DNA of 33,303 bases, from positions 1-33,303 of the forward strand of contig CAIQAW010000020.1 in the NCBI GenBank assembly GCA_903869875.1, read 5' to 3'. Origin of the DNA: Candidatus Nomurabacteria bacterium (GTDB lineage Bacteria; Patescibacteriota; Minisyncoccia; Phycocordibacterales; UBA9973). The notes under the pieces are model-generated. The model was not told the DNA's origin. It ran no database searches and saw only the letters and a program-made list of their open reading frames with translations. A program made the translations under genes and the position numbers. Below are positions 20,957 through 28,726 of the stretch, piece by piece. Position 1 is the stretch's first letter, and each line of letters starts with the position of its first letter.

Positions 20957-21074
20957 CCCGTTAGAAGCCGCGGTCGCAGTTACGGGTATTTATTATGAAA
21001 AAATATATGAAAATAAATTATAAAATTAATCAAGTATATCGCGCTCTCCAGACCGCGACCTGCTTCTAAACGGG
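20957..21074. mobile_element. 118-bp palindromic element with CCCGTT(T)AGAAGC ends, abutting tyrS
   Basis: The left end CCCGTTAGAAGCCGCGGTCG (from 20957) is mirrored by the right end, which reads CCCGTTTAGAAGC and then GGTCGCGGTC on the minus strand (21074 inward). The element is flanked by ATGAT and ATGAC, and the right flank is the tyrS start codon itself. The first 45 bp recur at 33259-33303 with only a few changes. It is too short to code a transposase and looks like a non-autonomous (MITE- or REP-like) derivative. It contains an ATGAAA about 37 bp in, at the point where a transposase frame might have begun. Confidence 0.7.
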
Positions 21075-22310
21075 ATGACATTATATGAACAATTAGTGGC
21101 CCGCGGGCATGTGCAACAAGTTTCTAATGAAAGTGTTGCTAATTATATAAACGAACCCCGCACCATATACCTAGGCACAGACCCAACAGCAGATTCGTTG
21201 CACGTGGGGCACTTGGCTGTATTTATGTTACTTAAGCGCCTTAAACAGGCAGGCCATAATGTAGTTGTATTGTTAGGTGGTGCTACAGGTATGATAGGAG
21301 ACCCGTCTGGCAAAAGCGACGAACGCAACCTACTAACAACAGAACAAGTTGCACAAAATGCAATGGCTTTGAAAAAACAAATTACCACACTGTTTGGCGA
21401 CGGGCATTTTGACATGGTAAACAACTACGACTGGACACAACCCATGTCTACTGTAGAATTTTTGCGTGACGTTGGTAAATATTTTTCAGTACATACATTA
21501 CTGGGTCGCGAATCTATTAAAACTAGACTTGATTCAGAAAACTTTTTCTCTTATACAGAATTTTCATATAGCTTGTTACAAGCGTACGATTTCTGGTATT
21601 TGTTTAAAAACAAAAACTGTACAGTACAAGTTGGCGCCTCTGACCAATGGGGTAACATGGTAGCTGGTATAGAGCTAGTACATAAAAAGGAAGGTGCTGA
21701 TGTTTATGTTATAACAGCACCACTAGTTGTAGACCCAAAAACTGGTAAAAAGTTTGGTAAGTCTGAGGGTGGTGCAGTATGGTTAGACGCTACTAAAACC
21801 AGCCCATACATGTTCTACCAGTTTTGGCTTAATGCAACGGACGAAGGTGTAGAAAACTTTTTGAAAGTTTACACTGACTACAGTTTAGACGAAATACAAA
21901 ACATAGTTGCAGAACATATACAAAACCCAAGTGCACGTTCAGGGCAAAAGAAATTAGCAATGGCGGTAACAACAATGGTGCACGGTGCAGATAAAGCAAA
22001 TGCTGCCGCAGAAGTTTCAGGTGTATTGTTCGGTGACGCATTAAGTAATACAGTAAGCTCTGATGCAATAGAAATGATACAGTCAGAAGTGCCCGGTGCA
22101 GTTGGTAGTAGTAACGATGTAGTAGATGTACTGGTAGAACTAAACCTAGCTACATCTAAACGCGAAGCCCGTACGTTAATAGAACAAGGCTCTGTTTCAG
22201 TTGGCGGTACAAAAATTACCGACGGCGCAACATTAGACGGTTTAACTAATAACAATGGTTTGTATATAATCAAAAAGGGTAAAAGCTTTGCTTGGTATAA
22301 AATAGCATAG
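21075..22310 (+). CDS. tyrS: Tyrosyl-tRNA synthetase
   Basis: A 411-residue class I synthetase. The HIGH-type motif is HVGH (43-46) in PTADSLHVGHLAVF, the KMSKS-type motif is KFGKS (226-230), and the tyrosine/ATP pocket residues lie in GGATGMIGDPSGKSDER and VQVGASDQWGNMVAG. An S4 RNA-binding domain (about 345-411, LATSKREARTLIEQGSVSVG) closes the protein. It charges tRNA-Tyr. The ATG is immediately adjacent to the palindromic element, which separates it from a TATATA-type promoter at about 20942-20948; the mRNA would therefore carry the folded element as a leader, unlike the leaderless neighbours. A 68-bp palindrome follows the gene. Confidence 0.95.
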   Translation: MTLYEQLVARGHVQQVSNESVANYINEPRTIYLGTDPTADSLHVGHLAVFMLLKRLKQAGHNVVVLLGGATGMIGDPSGKSDERNLLTTEQVAQNAMALKKQITTLFGDGHFDMVNNYDWTQPMSTVEFLRDVGKYFSVHTLLGRESIKTRLDSENFFSYTEFSYSLLQAYDFWYLFKNKNCTVQVGASDQWGNMVAGIELVHKKEGADVYVITAPLVVDPKTGKKFGKSEGGAVWLDATKTSPYMFYQFWLNATDEGVENFLKVYTDYSLDEIQNIVAEHIQNPSARSGQKKLAMAVTTMVHGADKANAAAEVSGVLFGDALSNTVSSDAIEMIQSEVPGAVGSSNDVVDVLVELNLATSKREARTLIEQGSVSVGGTKITDGATLDGLTNNNGLYIIKKGKSFAWYKIA

Positions 22311-22313
22311 TAC

Positions 22314-22381
22314 ATACCTCACCCCTAACCCCTCTCCTACATAGGAGAGGGGAAGAACACGAAGTGTTCGGGGTGAGGTAT
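22314..22381. repeat. 68-bp compound palindrome between tyrS and pilB
   Basis: The outer arms ATACCTCACCCC and GGGGTGAGGTAT enclose two hairpins, CCCCTCTCCT/AGGAGAGGGG and GAACAC/GTGTTC. There is no T run, so it is not a normal terminator. The C-rich CCTCACCCCTAACCCCTCTC wording resembles dispersed repeats known from unrelated bacteria. Confidence 0.85.
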
Positions 22382-22435
22382 TTATTATTTAAGAATATTC
22401 CACTAAAAAACTTTCCTCTATTTACTATACCCTGG

Positions 22436-22441
22436 TATACT
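22436..22441 (+). promoter_or_regulatory. -10 box TATACT, leaderless start of pilB
   Basis: TATACT is followed by 6 nt (GTATAC) and the ATG at 22448. Confidence 0.6.
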
Positions 22442-22447
22442 GTATAC

Positions 22448-24199
22448 ATGACAGTTGATGAAACGCAATTAAAAAAGTTTTTCTTAACTAGTGGCATTAT
22501 AAAAGAAGACGAATTTAATGCACTAGAAGACAAAGCCCGTGAACTAAAACAAACAGTAGCACAAACACTGCTATCTGAAGGTAAAGTTACTGACGCAGAC
22601 ATGAAACGTGCCGAAGCTTTTGTATTGGGTTTGCCGTATGTAAACCTAACTAACGAAAAAATAGAGTTCGAAATACTTTCGTTAATACCAGAACCTATTG
22701 CGCGTAACCACAACATTGTGGCTTTTAAACAAAACAAAGACAGTATAGAAGTTGCCATGCTAGACGTAGAAGACTTGGCTACGTTGGACTTCTTAAAGAA
22801 AAAGTTTGAAGTTAAAATACTACCACGCCTAACCGACGTAGCGTCTATACGGCATGCACTACAGTTATATAAGAAAAGTCTGAAGGCTGAATTTGACGAC
22901 ATTATATCTAAAGAAAGTGCGACTTTGAAAATGATAGCCGTAGAGTCAGGTGTAGCCCAAAGTACAGACGACTTGAAAAAACTAGCCGACGATATTCCTA
23001 TAATTAAAATTGTCGACACACTAATATCGCATGCTATATTACAAGGTTCGTCTGACATACACATAGAACCTGCAGAAGAATCGCTAATAGTACGTTACCG
23101 TATAGACGGTATACTAAAAGACGCCATGATACTGCCCAAGGAAACTGCGGCGGGTATAACTGCACGTATAAAAGTGTTGTCTAATTTAAAACTGGATGAA
23201 AAACGTATACCTCAGGACGGACGTTTTAAAATAACAGAAGACGAAATGAAGGTTTCGTTCCGTGTTTCTACACTACCGACATATTTCGGCGAAAAAATTG
23301 TTATACGTATTTTGCGAGAAAACTCTAAAGGTTTTTCATTAGAGAAACTTGGTTTCCATGGCGAGGGTTTGGAGCGTCTACATGAAGGCATGCGTCTACA
23401 TACAGGTATGATACTGGCCGCTGGCCCAACAGGTTCAGGTAAAACAACTACACTATATACAGTGTTAGACCTACTAAACACACCAGAAGTAAATATATCT
23501 ACAATCGAAGACCCGATAGAATACCAAATGGCGCGTATAAACCAAACCCAAGTTAAATCTGAAATAGGTATGACGTTTGCCAACGGTCTACGTGCACTAT
23601 TACGTCAGGACCCAGACATAGTTATGGTGGGGGAAATCCGCGACGGTGAAACAGCAAGTTTGGCTATTAACGCATCTTTGACCGGACACGTTGTGTTGTC
23701 TACTATACACACGAACAGTGCGGCTGGTGCCATACCTCGTTTTATAGATATGGGCGCAGAACCATTTCTACTTGTTTCAACATTGAAAATAGTTATTTCA
23801 CAGCGTTTGGTGCGTAAACTTACTAGTGCCAAAGAACAGTACACATTGTCTGAAGCAGAAATAAAAAACATTCAAAAATACATAGACTTAGACCGTATGA
23901 TGAAGTTCATGGTAGACGAAAAAATAGTAGCCCCAGACGCTACATGGCAAAACATACCTTTCTACAGACCTGTTAAAAACGAAGATTCTGAAGACGGTTA
24001 CAAAGGCCGTTTAGGTATACACGAAGTTTTAGTTGTCGGCCCAGCTATCAAAGAAATGATACTAAAAGGTTCGTCTGCAGACGAAATAGAAAAACAAGCA
24101 AAGGCAGAAGGCATGATGACAATGATAGAAGACGGCATATACTGTGCAGTTCAAGGTTTAACTTCTATAGAAGAAGTGTTCCGTGTTGTGTCTGAATAA
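22448..24199 (+). CDS. pilB: Type IV pilus extension ATPase PilB
   Basis: A 583-residue GspE/PilB ATPase. An N-terminal MshEN-like domain (about 1-145) is followed by the ATPase core with SSDIHIEPAE (201-210), Walker A GPTGSGKTTT (326-335), an Asp box (ISTIEDPIEYQ), Walker B (DPDIVMVGEIRD, 388-399) and a His box (LTGHVVLSTIHTNSA). The tetracysteine zinc site of many GspE/PilB proteins is absent: the YRPVKNEDSEDGYKGRLGIH region has no Cys. It powers pilin polymerisation at the cytoplasmic membrane. The start is fixed by a TATACT box 6 nt upstream. pilC follows with its own TATAAT box 25 nt later. Confidence 0.93.
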   Translation: MTVDETQLKKFFLTSGIIKEDEFNALEDKARELKQTVAQTLLSEGKVTDADMKRAEAFVLGLPYVNLTNEKIEFEILSLIPEPIARNHNIVAFKQNKDSIEVAMLDVEDLATLDFLKKKFEVKILPRLTDVASIRHALQLYKKSLKAEFDDIISKESATLKMIAVESGVAQSTDDLKKLADDIPIIKIVDTLISHAILQGSSDIHIEPAEESLIVRYRIDGILKDAMILPKETAAGITARIKVLSNLKLDEKRIPQDGRFKITEDEMKVSFRVSTLPTYFGEKIVIRILRENSKGFSLEKLGFHGEGLERLHEGMRLHTGMILAAGPTGSGKTTTLYTVLDLLNTPEVNISTIEDPIEYQMARINQTQVKSEIGMTFANGLRALLRQDPDIVMVGEIRDGETASLAINASLTGHVVLSTIHTNSAAGAIPRFIDMGAEPFLLVSTLKIVISQRLVRKLTSAKEQYTLSEAEIKNIQKYIDLDRMMKFMVDEKIVAPDATWQNIPFYRPVKNEDSEDGYKGRLGIHEVLVVGPAIKEMILKGSSADEIEKQAKAEGMMTMIEDGIYCAVQGLTSIEEVFRVVSE

Positions 24200-24211
24200 A
24201 TTTGTTTATGG

Positions 24212-24217
24212 TATAAT
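24212..24217 (+). promoter_or_regulatory. -10 box TATAAT, leaderless start of pilC
   Basis: TATAAT is followed by TGCATC and the ATG at 24224. Confidence 0.6.
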
Positions 24218-24223
24218 TGCATC

Positions 24224-25435
24224 ATGCAGTTTTCTTATACCGCTAAAAATAAAGAAGGTGTAGTACAGTCTGGTAGCATGGAAGCCGCCGACCGTTTTGC
24301 ATTAGCGCGTGCGTTACGCACCCAAGGTTTAATACCAGTTTCTGTTAAAGATACAAAACAAACAGGGCTGTCTATTAACATACCTTTTTTAGAACCAAAA
24401 GTTACACTACGAGAAAAAATTCTTTTTACTAAAAACATGTCAGGCATGCTAAGGGCAGGTCTGTCTTTGGTGCGTGCGTTGCAGGTTTTAAATAAACAAA
24501 CAACTAACAAAACTTTTAAAAAAGTTTTAGATTCAGTCGAAAAAGACATAGTAGGGGGCTCTACTTTGTCAGATAGTATGAAAAAGTTTCCAAAAGTTTT
24601 TTCAGAACTTTTCGTGGCCATGGTTAGTGCCGGCGAAGAATCAGGCGACATGTCAGGTGCCCTTGAGCAAGTCGGTATAAGTATAGAAAAAACTTATGCA
24701 CTAAATGCCAGAATTAAAAGTGCGCTGATGTACCCAATGATAATACTTTCAGCTATATTTCTGATAGGTATACTTATGTTTGTATTCGTTGTTCCGACAA
24801 TAACAAAAACTTTTAAGGACCTGGGTGTAGATTTGCCTATGTCTACAAAGTTTGTAGTTTGGTTAAGTGACACAATGTCTTCACACCCGCTACTGTTGTT
24901 ACTATTTTTAGTTATAGTGGGTTCTGGTATTGCTGCATTGTTGCGTAGTAAATCTGCACAACCTAAAATAGACACTTTTATATTAAAACTACCTGTTATA
25001 TCTAACCTTGTTCGCGAAACAAACACTGCCCGTACTACCAGAACTATATCGTCTTTGCTTGGTTCAGGTGTGGACATAGTGCACACACTAACCATTACCC
25101 ACGAAGTTCTGCAAAACCATTTGTATAAAGAAGTTTTAAACGAAGCCATAGAGTCTGTGCAAAAAGGTGGGCAACTGTCTGTTGTGTTTAAAAAATACCC
25201 AAAACTTTTTCCTATAATGATGAGCGAAATGATAGCCGTTGGTGAAGAAACAGGTAAGCTTTCAAACATGCTTAGTGACGTTGCTGTTTTTTATGAAGGC
25301 GAAGTCGATACTAAAACCAAAGACCTTTCAACTATAATAGAACCAGTACTGATGGTGTTTATTGGTGCGGCTGTTGGTTTTTTTGCTATATCCATGCTGT
25401 CGCCTATGTATTCGTTAATGGACACAGTTAAATAA
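24224..25435 (+). CDS. pilC: Type IV pilus inner-membrane platform protein PilC
   Basis: A 403-residue GspF/PilC protein. It begins MQFSYTAKNKEGVVQSGSME, has two GspF repeats (about 65-190 and 268-390; FTKNMSGMLRAGLSLVRALQ and TRTISSLLGSGVDIVHTLTI) and three membrane helices (about 168-190, 218-240 and 372-395). It is the membrane platform on which PilB acts. Its own -10 box suggests independent transcription starts besides read-through from pilB. The next gene begins 1 nt after its stop codon, so pilC heads a tight operon with four pilin-like genes. Confidence 0.94.
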   Translation: MQFSYTAKNKEGVVQSGSMEAADRFALARALRTQGLIPVSVKDTKQTGLSINIPFLEPKVTLREKILFTKNMSGMLRAGLSLVRALQVLNKQTTNKTFKKVLDSVEKDIVGGSTLSDSMKKFPKVFSELFVAMVSAGEESGDMSGALEQVGISIEKTYALNARIKSALMYPMIILSAIFLIGILMFVFVVPTITKTFKDLGVDLPMSTKFVVWLSDTMSSHPLLLLLFLVIVGSGIAALLRSKSAQPKIDTFILKLPVISNLVRETNTARTTRTISSLLGSGVDIVHTLTITHEVLQNHLYKEVLNEAIESVQKGGQLSVVFKKYPKLFPIMMSEMIAVGEETGKLSNMLSDVAVFYEGEVDTKTKDLSTIIEPVLMVFIGAAVGFFAISMLSPMYSLMDTVK

Positions 25436-25436
25436 T

Positions 25437-25904
25437 ATGAAGTATATAAAATTTAAAGCCACAAGTGTAATGACAATAATAGTAATAGTTGCTGTTATAG
25501 GTTTGTTAACTGCTGTTATATTACCACCGCTTAATACTGCACGTTCTAAACAAAGTTTAAACGGGGCCGTAGACGACGTAGTGTCTATACTAGTTACCGC
25601 ACGTTCGCAAACATTAGCTTCATATAATTCGCATAACTATGGTGTGCACATAGCTTCAGGTTCTGTAACTATGTATACCGGACCAACGTACAGTTCTGGT
25701 GCAATAGGCAATGTGGTTAAAAGTTTCGACACAGGTATAACAGCGTCAAGTATAAGTTTAGCAGGTGGTGGGGTTAACGTTTTGTTCGACAGATTAAAAG
25801 GTTCAACCAGTCAGTATGGTACAATTGTAGTACATACTGCAGGTGCTGGTTCGTATTCAAAAACAATAACAGTTGGGTCTACAGGTTTAGTTTCAGTACA
25901 ATAA
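25437..25904 (+). CDS. Pilin-like protein with a non-canonical N-terminus
   Basis: A 155-residue protein with the shape of a GspH/FimT-type minor pilin: a basic start, one long hydrophobic helix (about 11-30, VMTIIVIVAVIGLLTAVILP), then a globular beta domain. The usual prepilin motif G/A-F-T-L-I-E is not present: the aligned residues are AT-SVMT, and the conserved Glu5 is replaced by Thr. Cleavage by prepilin peptidase and normal packing are therefore doubtful, and it may be a membrane-anchored pilin-like subunit. Translation probably depends on pilC, whose stop is 1 nt upstream. Operon position supports a pilus role (inference). Confidence 0.7.
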   Translation: MKYIKFKATSVMTIIVIVAVIGLLTAVILPPLNTARSKQSLNGAVDDVVSILVTARSQTLASYNSHNYGVHIASGSVTMYTGPTYSSGAIGNVVKSFDTGITASSISLAGGGVNVLFDRLKGSTSQYGTIVVHTAGAGSYSKTITVGSTGLVSVQ

Positions 25905-25905
25905 C

Positions 25906-26391
25906 ATGATAAAATTTTTACATAAAAATAAAGGGTTTTCAATAATAGAAGTTGTGGTTGCGTCAGCCATTGTTTTACTTATTGGCACTGGTTTTACCGG
26001 CGCACTAAGCCAAACTATAGCTTTGTCTGAAAACGCACTGCACATTGGCCAAGCCACCAGCCTACTAGAGGAAGGCGCCGAAGCAGTAAAATCTATCCGC
26101 GACGACAGCTGGACAACTATTTCAGGTTTAACTGTAGGCACCACATATTACCTTTCTTTTAATAACACAACTAAAAAATGGGCTTTATCTACCACAGCAA
26201 ACACTATAGACAGTATGTACACCAGAACTGTAGTTGTCAGTGCTGTTAACCGTAGTAGTACCGACGACATTGCAAGTACAGGCACAGTAGATGCAAGTAC
26301 TAAAAAAGTTACTATAAATGTTAGTTTTAATGGCCGAACTGGGCAAGTTACAAAAACACTTTCTTTATATATAAGCGACATTTTTAATTAA
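25906..26391 (+). CDS. Type IV prepilin, PilV/GspI-like minor pilin
   Basis: A 161-residue prepilin. HKNKGFSIIEVVVASAIVLL is a textbook class III signal: basic leader, cleavage after G10, Phe1 and Glu5, then a hydrophobic helix. The C-terminal part is a beta-rich pilin head (TISGLTVGTTYYLSF; KKVTINVSFNGRTGQVTKTL). ATSLLEEGAEAVKSIRDDSW resembles the helix-to-head region of PilV/GspI types. The start lies 1 nt after the preceding stop, so it is co-translated with the upstream pilin-like gene. Confidence 0.85.
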   Translation: MIKFLHKNKGFSIIEVVVASAIVLLIGTGFTGALSQTIALSENALHIGQATSLLEEGAEAVKSIRDDSWTTISGLTVGTTYYLSFNNTTKKWALSTTANTIDSMYTRTVVVSAVNRSSTDDIASTGTVDASTKKVTINVSFNGRTGQVTKTLSLYISDIFN

Positions 26392-26394
26392 TAT

Positions 26395-26895
26395 ATGAAA
26401 ATATTTAAAAGTAAAAAAGCATACACCCTACTAGAACTTGTTATATACCTGGCTTTGTTTGCTGTTTTGTCGTTGGTTCTAGTTCGTGTAACAGTAACTG
26501 GCTACAATGTATATAAAACAATACGCATAAACCGAGATTTTACAGAACATGGCCTAACCGCTATAGACACCATTAGTCGTGCTGTACGTAATGCTAGTTC
26601 TGTTTCAGCTAGTTCAACACTAAGTGCAAGCCCTGGTGTATTGGCCCTATCAAGTAGCACAGGTACAACTACATTTGATGTTTCAAACGGTGCATTACGG
26701 GAAACCGATGTGGTCAGCGGCGTGTCTACTGTTGGCAATGTTACAGGGGGTAAAGTTACAGTTAGTTCGTTAATATTTGAAAAAATAACTACTGCAAAAA
26801 GCCAAGCTGTTAAAACCAAAATTACACTAATACACACACCAACTGGTAGAACTGAGAGTTTCTATGTAACAACAGTTCTGCGTGGTTCATACTAA
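26395..26895 (+). CDS. Type IV prepilin, PilW/GspJ-like minor pilin
   Basis: A 166-residue prepilin with KSKKAYTLLELVIYLALFAV: a short basic leader, Ala instead of Gly at -1, Tyr1 and Glu5, then the hydrophobic helix. The head has Ser/Thr-rich beta segments. RDFTEHGLTAIDTISRAVRN resembles the conserved region after the helix in PilW/GspJ-type pilins. It lies 3 nt after the preceding gene in the same operon. Minor pilins of this type prime assembly as part of a tip complex (family knowledge). Confidence 0.83.
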   Translation: MKIFKSKKAYTLLELVIYLALFAVLSLVLVRVTVTGYNVYKTIRINRDFTEHGLTAIDTISRAVRNASSVSASSTLSASPGVLALSSSTGTTTFDVSNGALRETDVVSGVSTVGNVTGGKVTVSSLIFEKITTAKSQAVKTKITLIHTPTGRTESFYVTTVLRGSY

Positions 26896-26908
26896 TTAAT
26901 ATAAAAAA

Positions 26909-28642
26909 ATGAAAAACATTATGCAAATGAAAAATCAAAAAGGTTCTGCAATGCTAATAGCCGTATTTTTCTTTATGTTTATTAGTTTGGCAATAGTATT
27001 AACTATAGTCAGCCCTGCAGCGCGTGATTTACGTGTAGCTTCAACTAGATATAATTCGCAACAGTCATATTTCTTGGCTGAATCAGGTGTAGAAGACGCA
27101 TACTATAGAATTAAAAACAGTAGACAAATAAATACTACAGAAACCTTGGTTTTAGGTAGTTCTACAACCACAACAACAATTGCCGACATAAACAGTAGTC
27201 AGAAAACTATTGCAGCCATAGGCGACACTGGTTCGTACCAACGAAATGTAACAATGTCTATTTCAACTGGAGTGGGTGTGTCTTTTAGTTACGGTGTACA
27301 AACTGGTAAAGGCGGTTTTACGATGTCGAACGGTTCTAGTATTGTCGGCAGTATATATTCTAACGGGTCTATAACAGGTAGTGGTTCTATTTCAGGTAGT
27401 GCTACTTCTGCTAACTCTGCTTCTCTTACTTCTAACCAATCAAATGGTTCTGGAACACCTACATACGACATAACTTTTGGTAATGCTAATGCTACACAAG
27501 ACTTTGCACAAAGTTTTCAAATTAGTACAACTGAGGTTGTAAACAAAGTCCAGTTATATGTTAAAAAAGTCGGTAGTCCTTCTAACTTAACAGTAAGTAT
27601 TGTTACCGACACTAGTGGTAGCCCATCTACTGTTGTTAAAACTTCGGGTACGTTGTCTGCATCACTTATCTCTACTAGTTATGGTTGGGTTGATGTACCT
27701 TTTTCAACAACACCTCAACTAGATGCTGGTACTACATATTGGATAGTTATAGACGCTGCAACTTCTACGTCTAACTATTATAAAATTGGTGCAAACAATA
27801 ACGGTTATGCAAATGGCTCAAGTAAAATTGGTCAGTATAGTGGTACATGGGGCTTAAACAGTAACTACACAGCTGACGCATATTTCAATCTATACATCGG
27901 TGGTGTTATGGGTTTGATAAGTGGTGTAACTATCGGTACTGGTAGTAGTGGTAATGCATATGCGCACACAGTAAACAGTTCAACTATACGTGGTACAAAC
28001 TACTGCCAAACAGGTACCAGTAACAACAAGGCATGTAACACTACACTAGCAGACCCTGTTGAAGTTGCTATGCCTATTTCAGATCAGAACATATTAGACT
28101 GGAAAGACATTGCTGCAGGTGGTGGTACAACAACAGGTAACTACACATTAAACAGTTCTACTGCAACATTAGGACCTAAAAAAATAACAGGCAACTTGAC
28201 TGTTACTAACAATGCCACACTAACTGTCAGTGGTACTATATGGGTGCAAGGTAACTTGGATGTAAGTAACAATGCTACCGTAAGGCTGGCAACAGGCTAT
28301 GGTGCATCTGAAGGTGTAATAATAGTAGACGGAACTGTTTCATTAGGTAACAATGCTGACTTTGCTGGTTCAGGTACCAGTGGTAGTTATATTATGGTTT
28401 TGTCTACATCTAGCTCTACATCTGCTATAACTGTTGGTAACAACGCTGGTGCGGTTATACTGTATGCCCAAAACGGAACAGTAAACATAAGCAACAATGC
28501 AGGCGCGAAATCTGTATCAGGGTACATGATAAACCTTGGTAACAATTCTACTATTACATACGACAGCGGGCTTACAAATGCAAACTTTTCAAGTGGGCCA
28601 TCTGGTTCGTACGATATTACAACTTGGCAGGAAACCCAATAA
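26909..28642 (+). CDS. PilX-like large pilin, probable pilus tip or adhesin subunit
   Basis: A 577-residue protein. The start, KNQKGSAMLIAVFFFMFISL, is a PilX-type N-terminus (Gly then SAML, with no Glu5), followed by YFLAESGVEDAYYRIK, a marker of this pilin class. Residues about 195-345 form a beta sandwich like choice-of-anchor R domains (FAQSFQISTTEVVNKVQLYV ... AGTTYWIVIDAATS). Residues about 400-560 carry Asn/Gly/Thr repeats (LTVTNNATLTVSGTIW; NNATVRLATG) of a right-handed beta-helix type. It may sit at the tip and bind surfaces or host cells (inference). It closes the operon, 13 nt after the preceding gene, and a terminator follows. Confidence 0.82.
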   Translation: MKNIMQMKNQKGSAMLIAVFFFMFISLAIVLTIVSPAARDLRVASTRYNSQQSYFLAESGVEDAYYRIKNSRQINTTETLVLGSSTTTTTIADINSSQKTIAAIGDTGSYQRNVTMSISTGVGVSFSYGVQTGKGGFTMSNGSSIVGSIYSNGSITGSGSISGSATSANSASLTSNQSNGSGTPTYDITFGNANATQDFAQSFQISTTEVVNKVQLYVKKVGSPSNLTVSIVTDTSGSPSTVVKTSGTLSASLISTSYGWVDVPFSTTPQLDAGTTYWIVIDAATSTSNYYKIGANNNGYANGSSKIGQYSGTWGLNSNYTADAYFNLYIGGVMGLISGVTIGTGSSGNAYAHTVNSSTIRGTNYCQTGTSNNKACNTTLADPVEVAMPISDQNILDWKDIAAGGGTTTGNYTLNSSTATLGPKKITGNLTVTNNATLTVSGTIWVQGNLDVSNNATVRLATGYGASEGVIIVDGTVSLGNNADFAGSGTSGSYIMVLSTSSSTSAITVGNNAGAVILYAQNGTVNISNNAGAKSVSGYMINLGNNSTITYDSGLTNANFSSGPSGSYDITTWQETQ

Positions 28643-28652
28643 AATAGCATAT

Positions 28653-28686
28653 AAAAAACACCACCGTATAAATAGCGGTGTTTTTT
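28653..28686. terminator. Rho-independent terminator
   Basis: AAAAAACACC...CCG pairs with GCGGTGTTTTTT and ends the pilus operon. Confidence 0.88.
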
Positions 28687-28691
28687 ATATA

Positions 28692-28720
28692 TTGAACGTT
28701 ATGTGTCTAAATGTTACAAT
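28692..28720 (+). promoter_or_regulatory. Promoter of tpiA-pgk, leaderless
   Basis: TTGAAC (28692-28697), 17 nt, TACAAT (28715-28720), then 6 nt to the ATG at 28727. It is the clearest -35/-10 pair placing the transcript start at the codon. Confidence 0.7.
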
Positions 28721-28726
28721 CAAGTA

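Noticed and set aside
22364..22447. Longer N-terminus for PilB
   Set aside because: It would begin inside the 68-bp palindrome and translate the promoter; homologous N-termini match the start at 22448.
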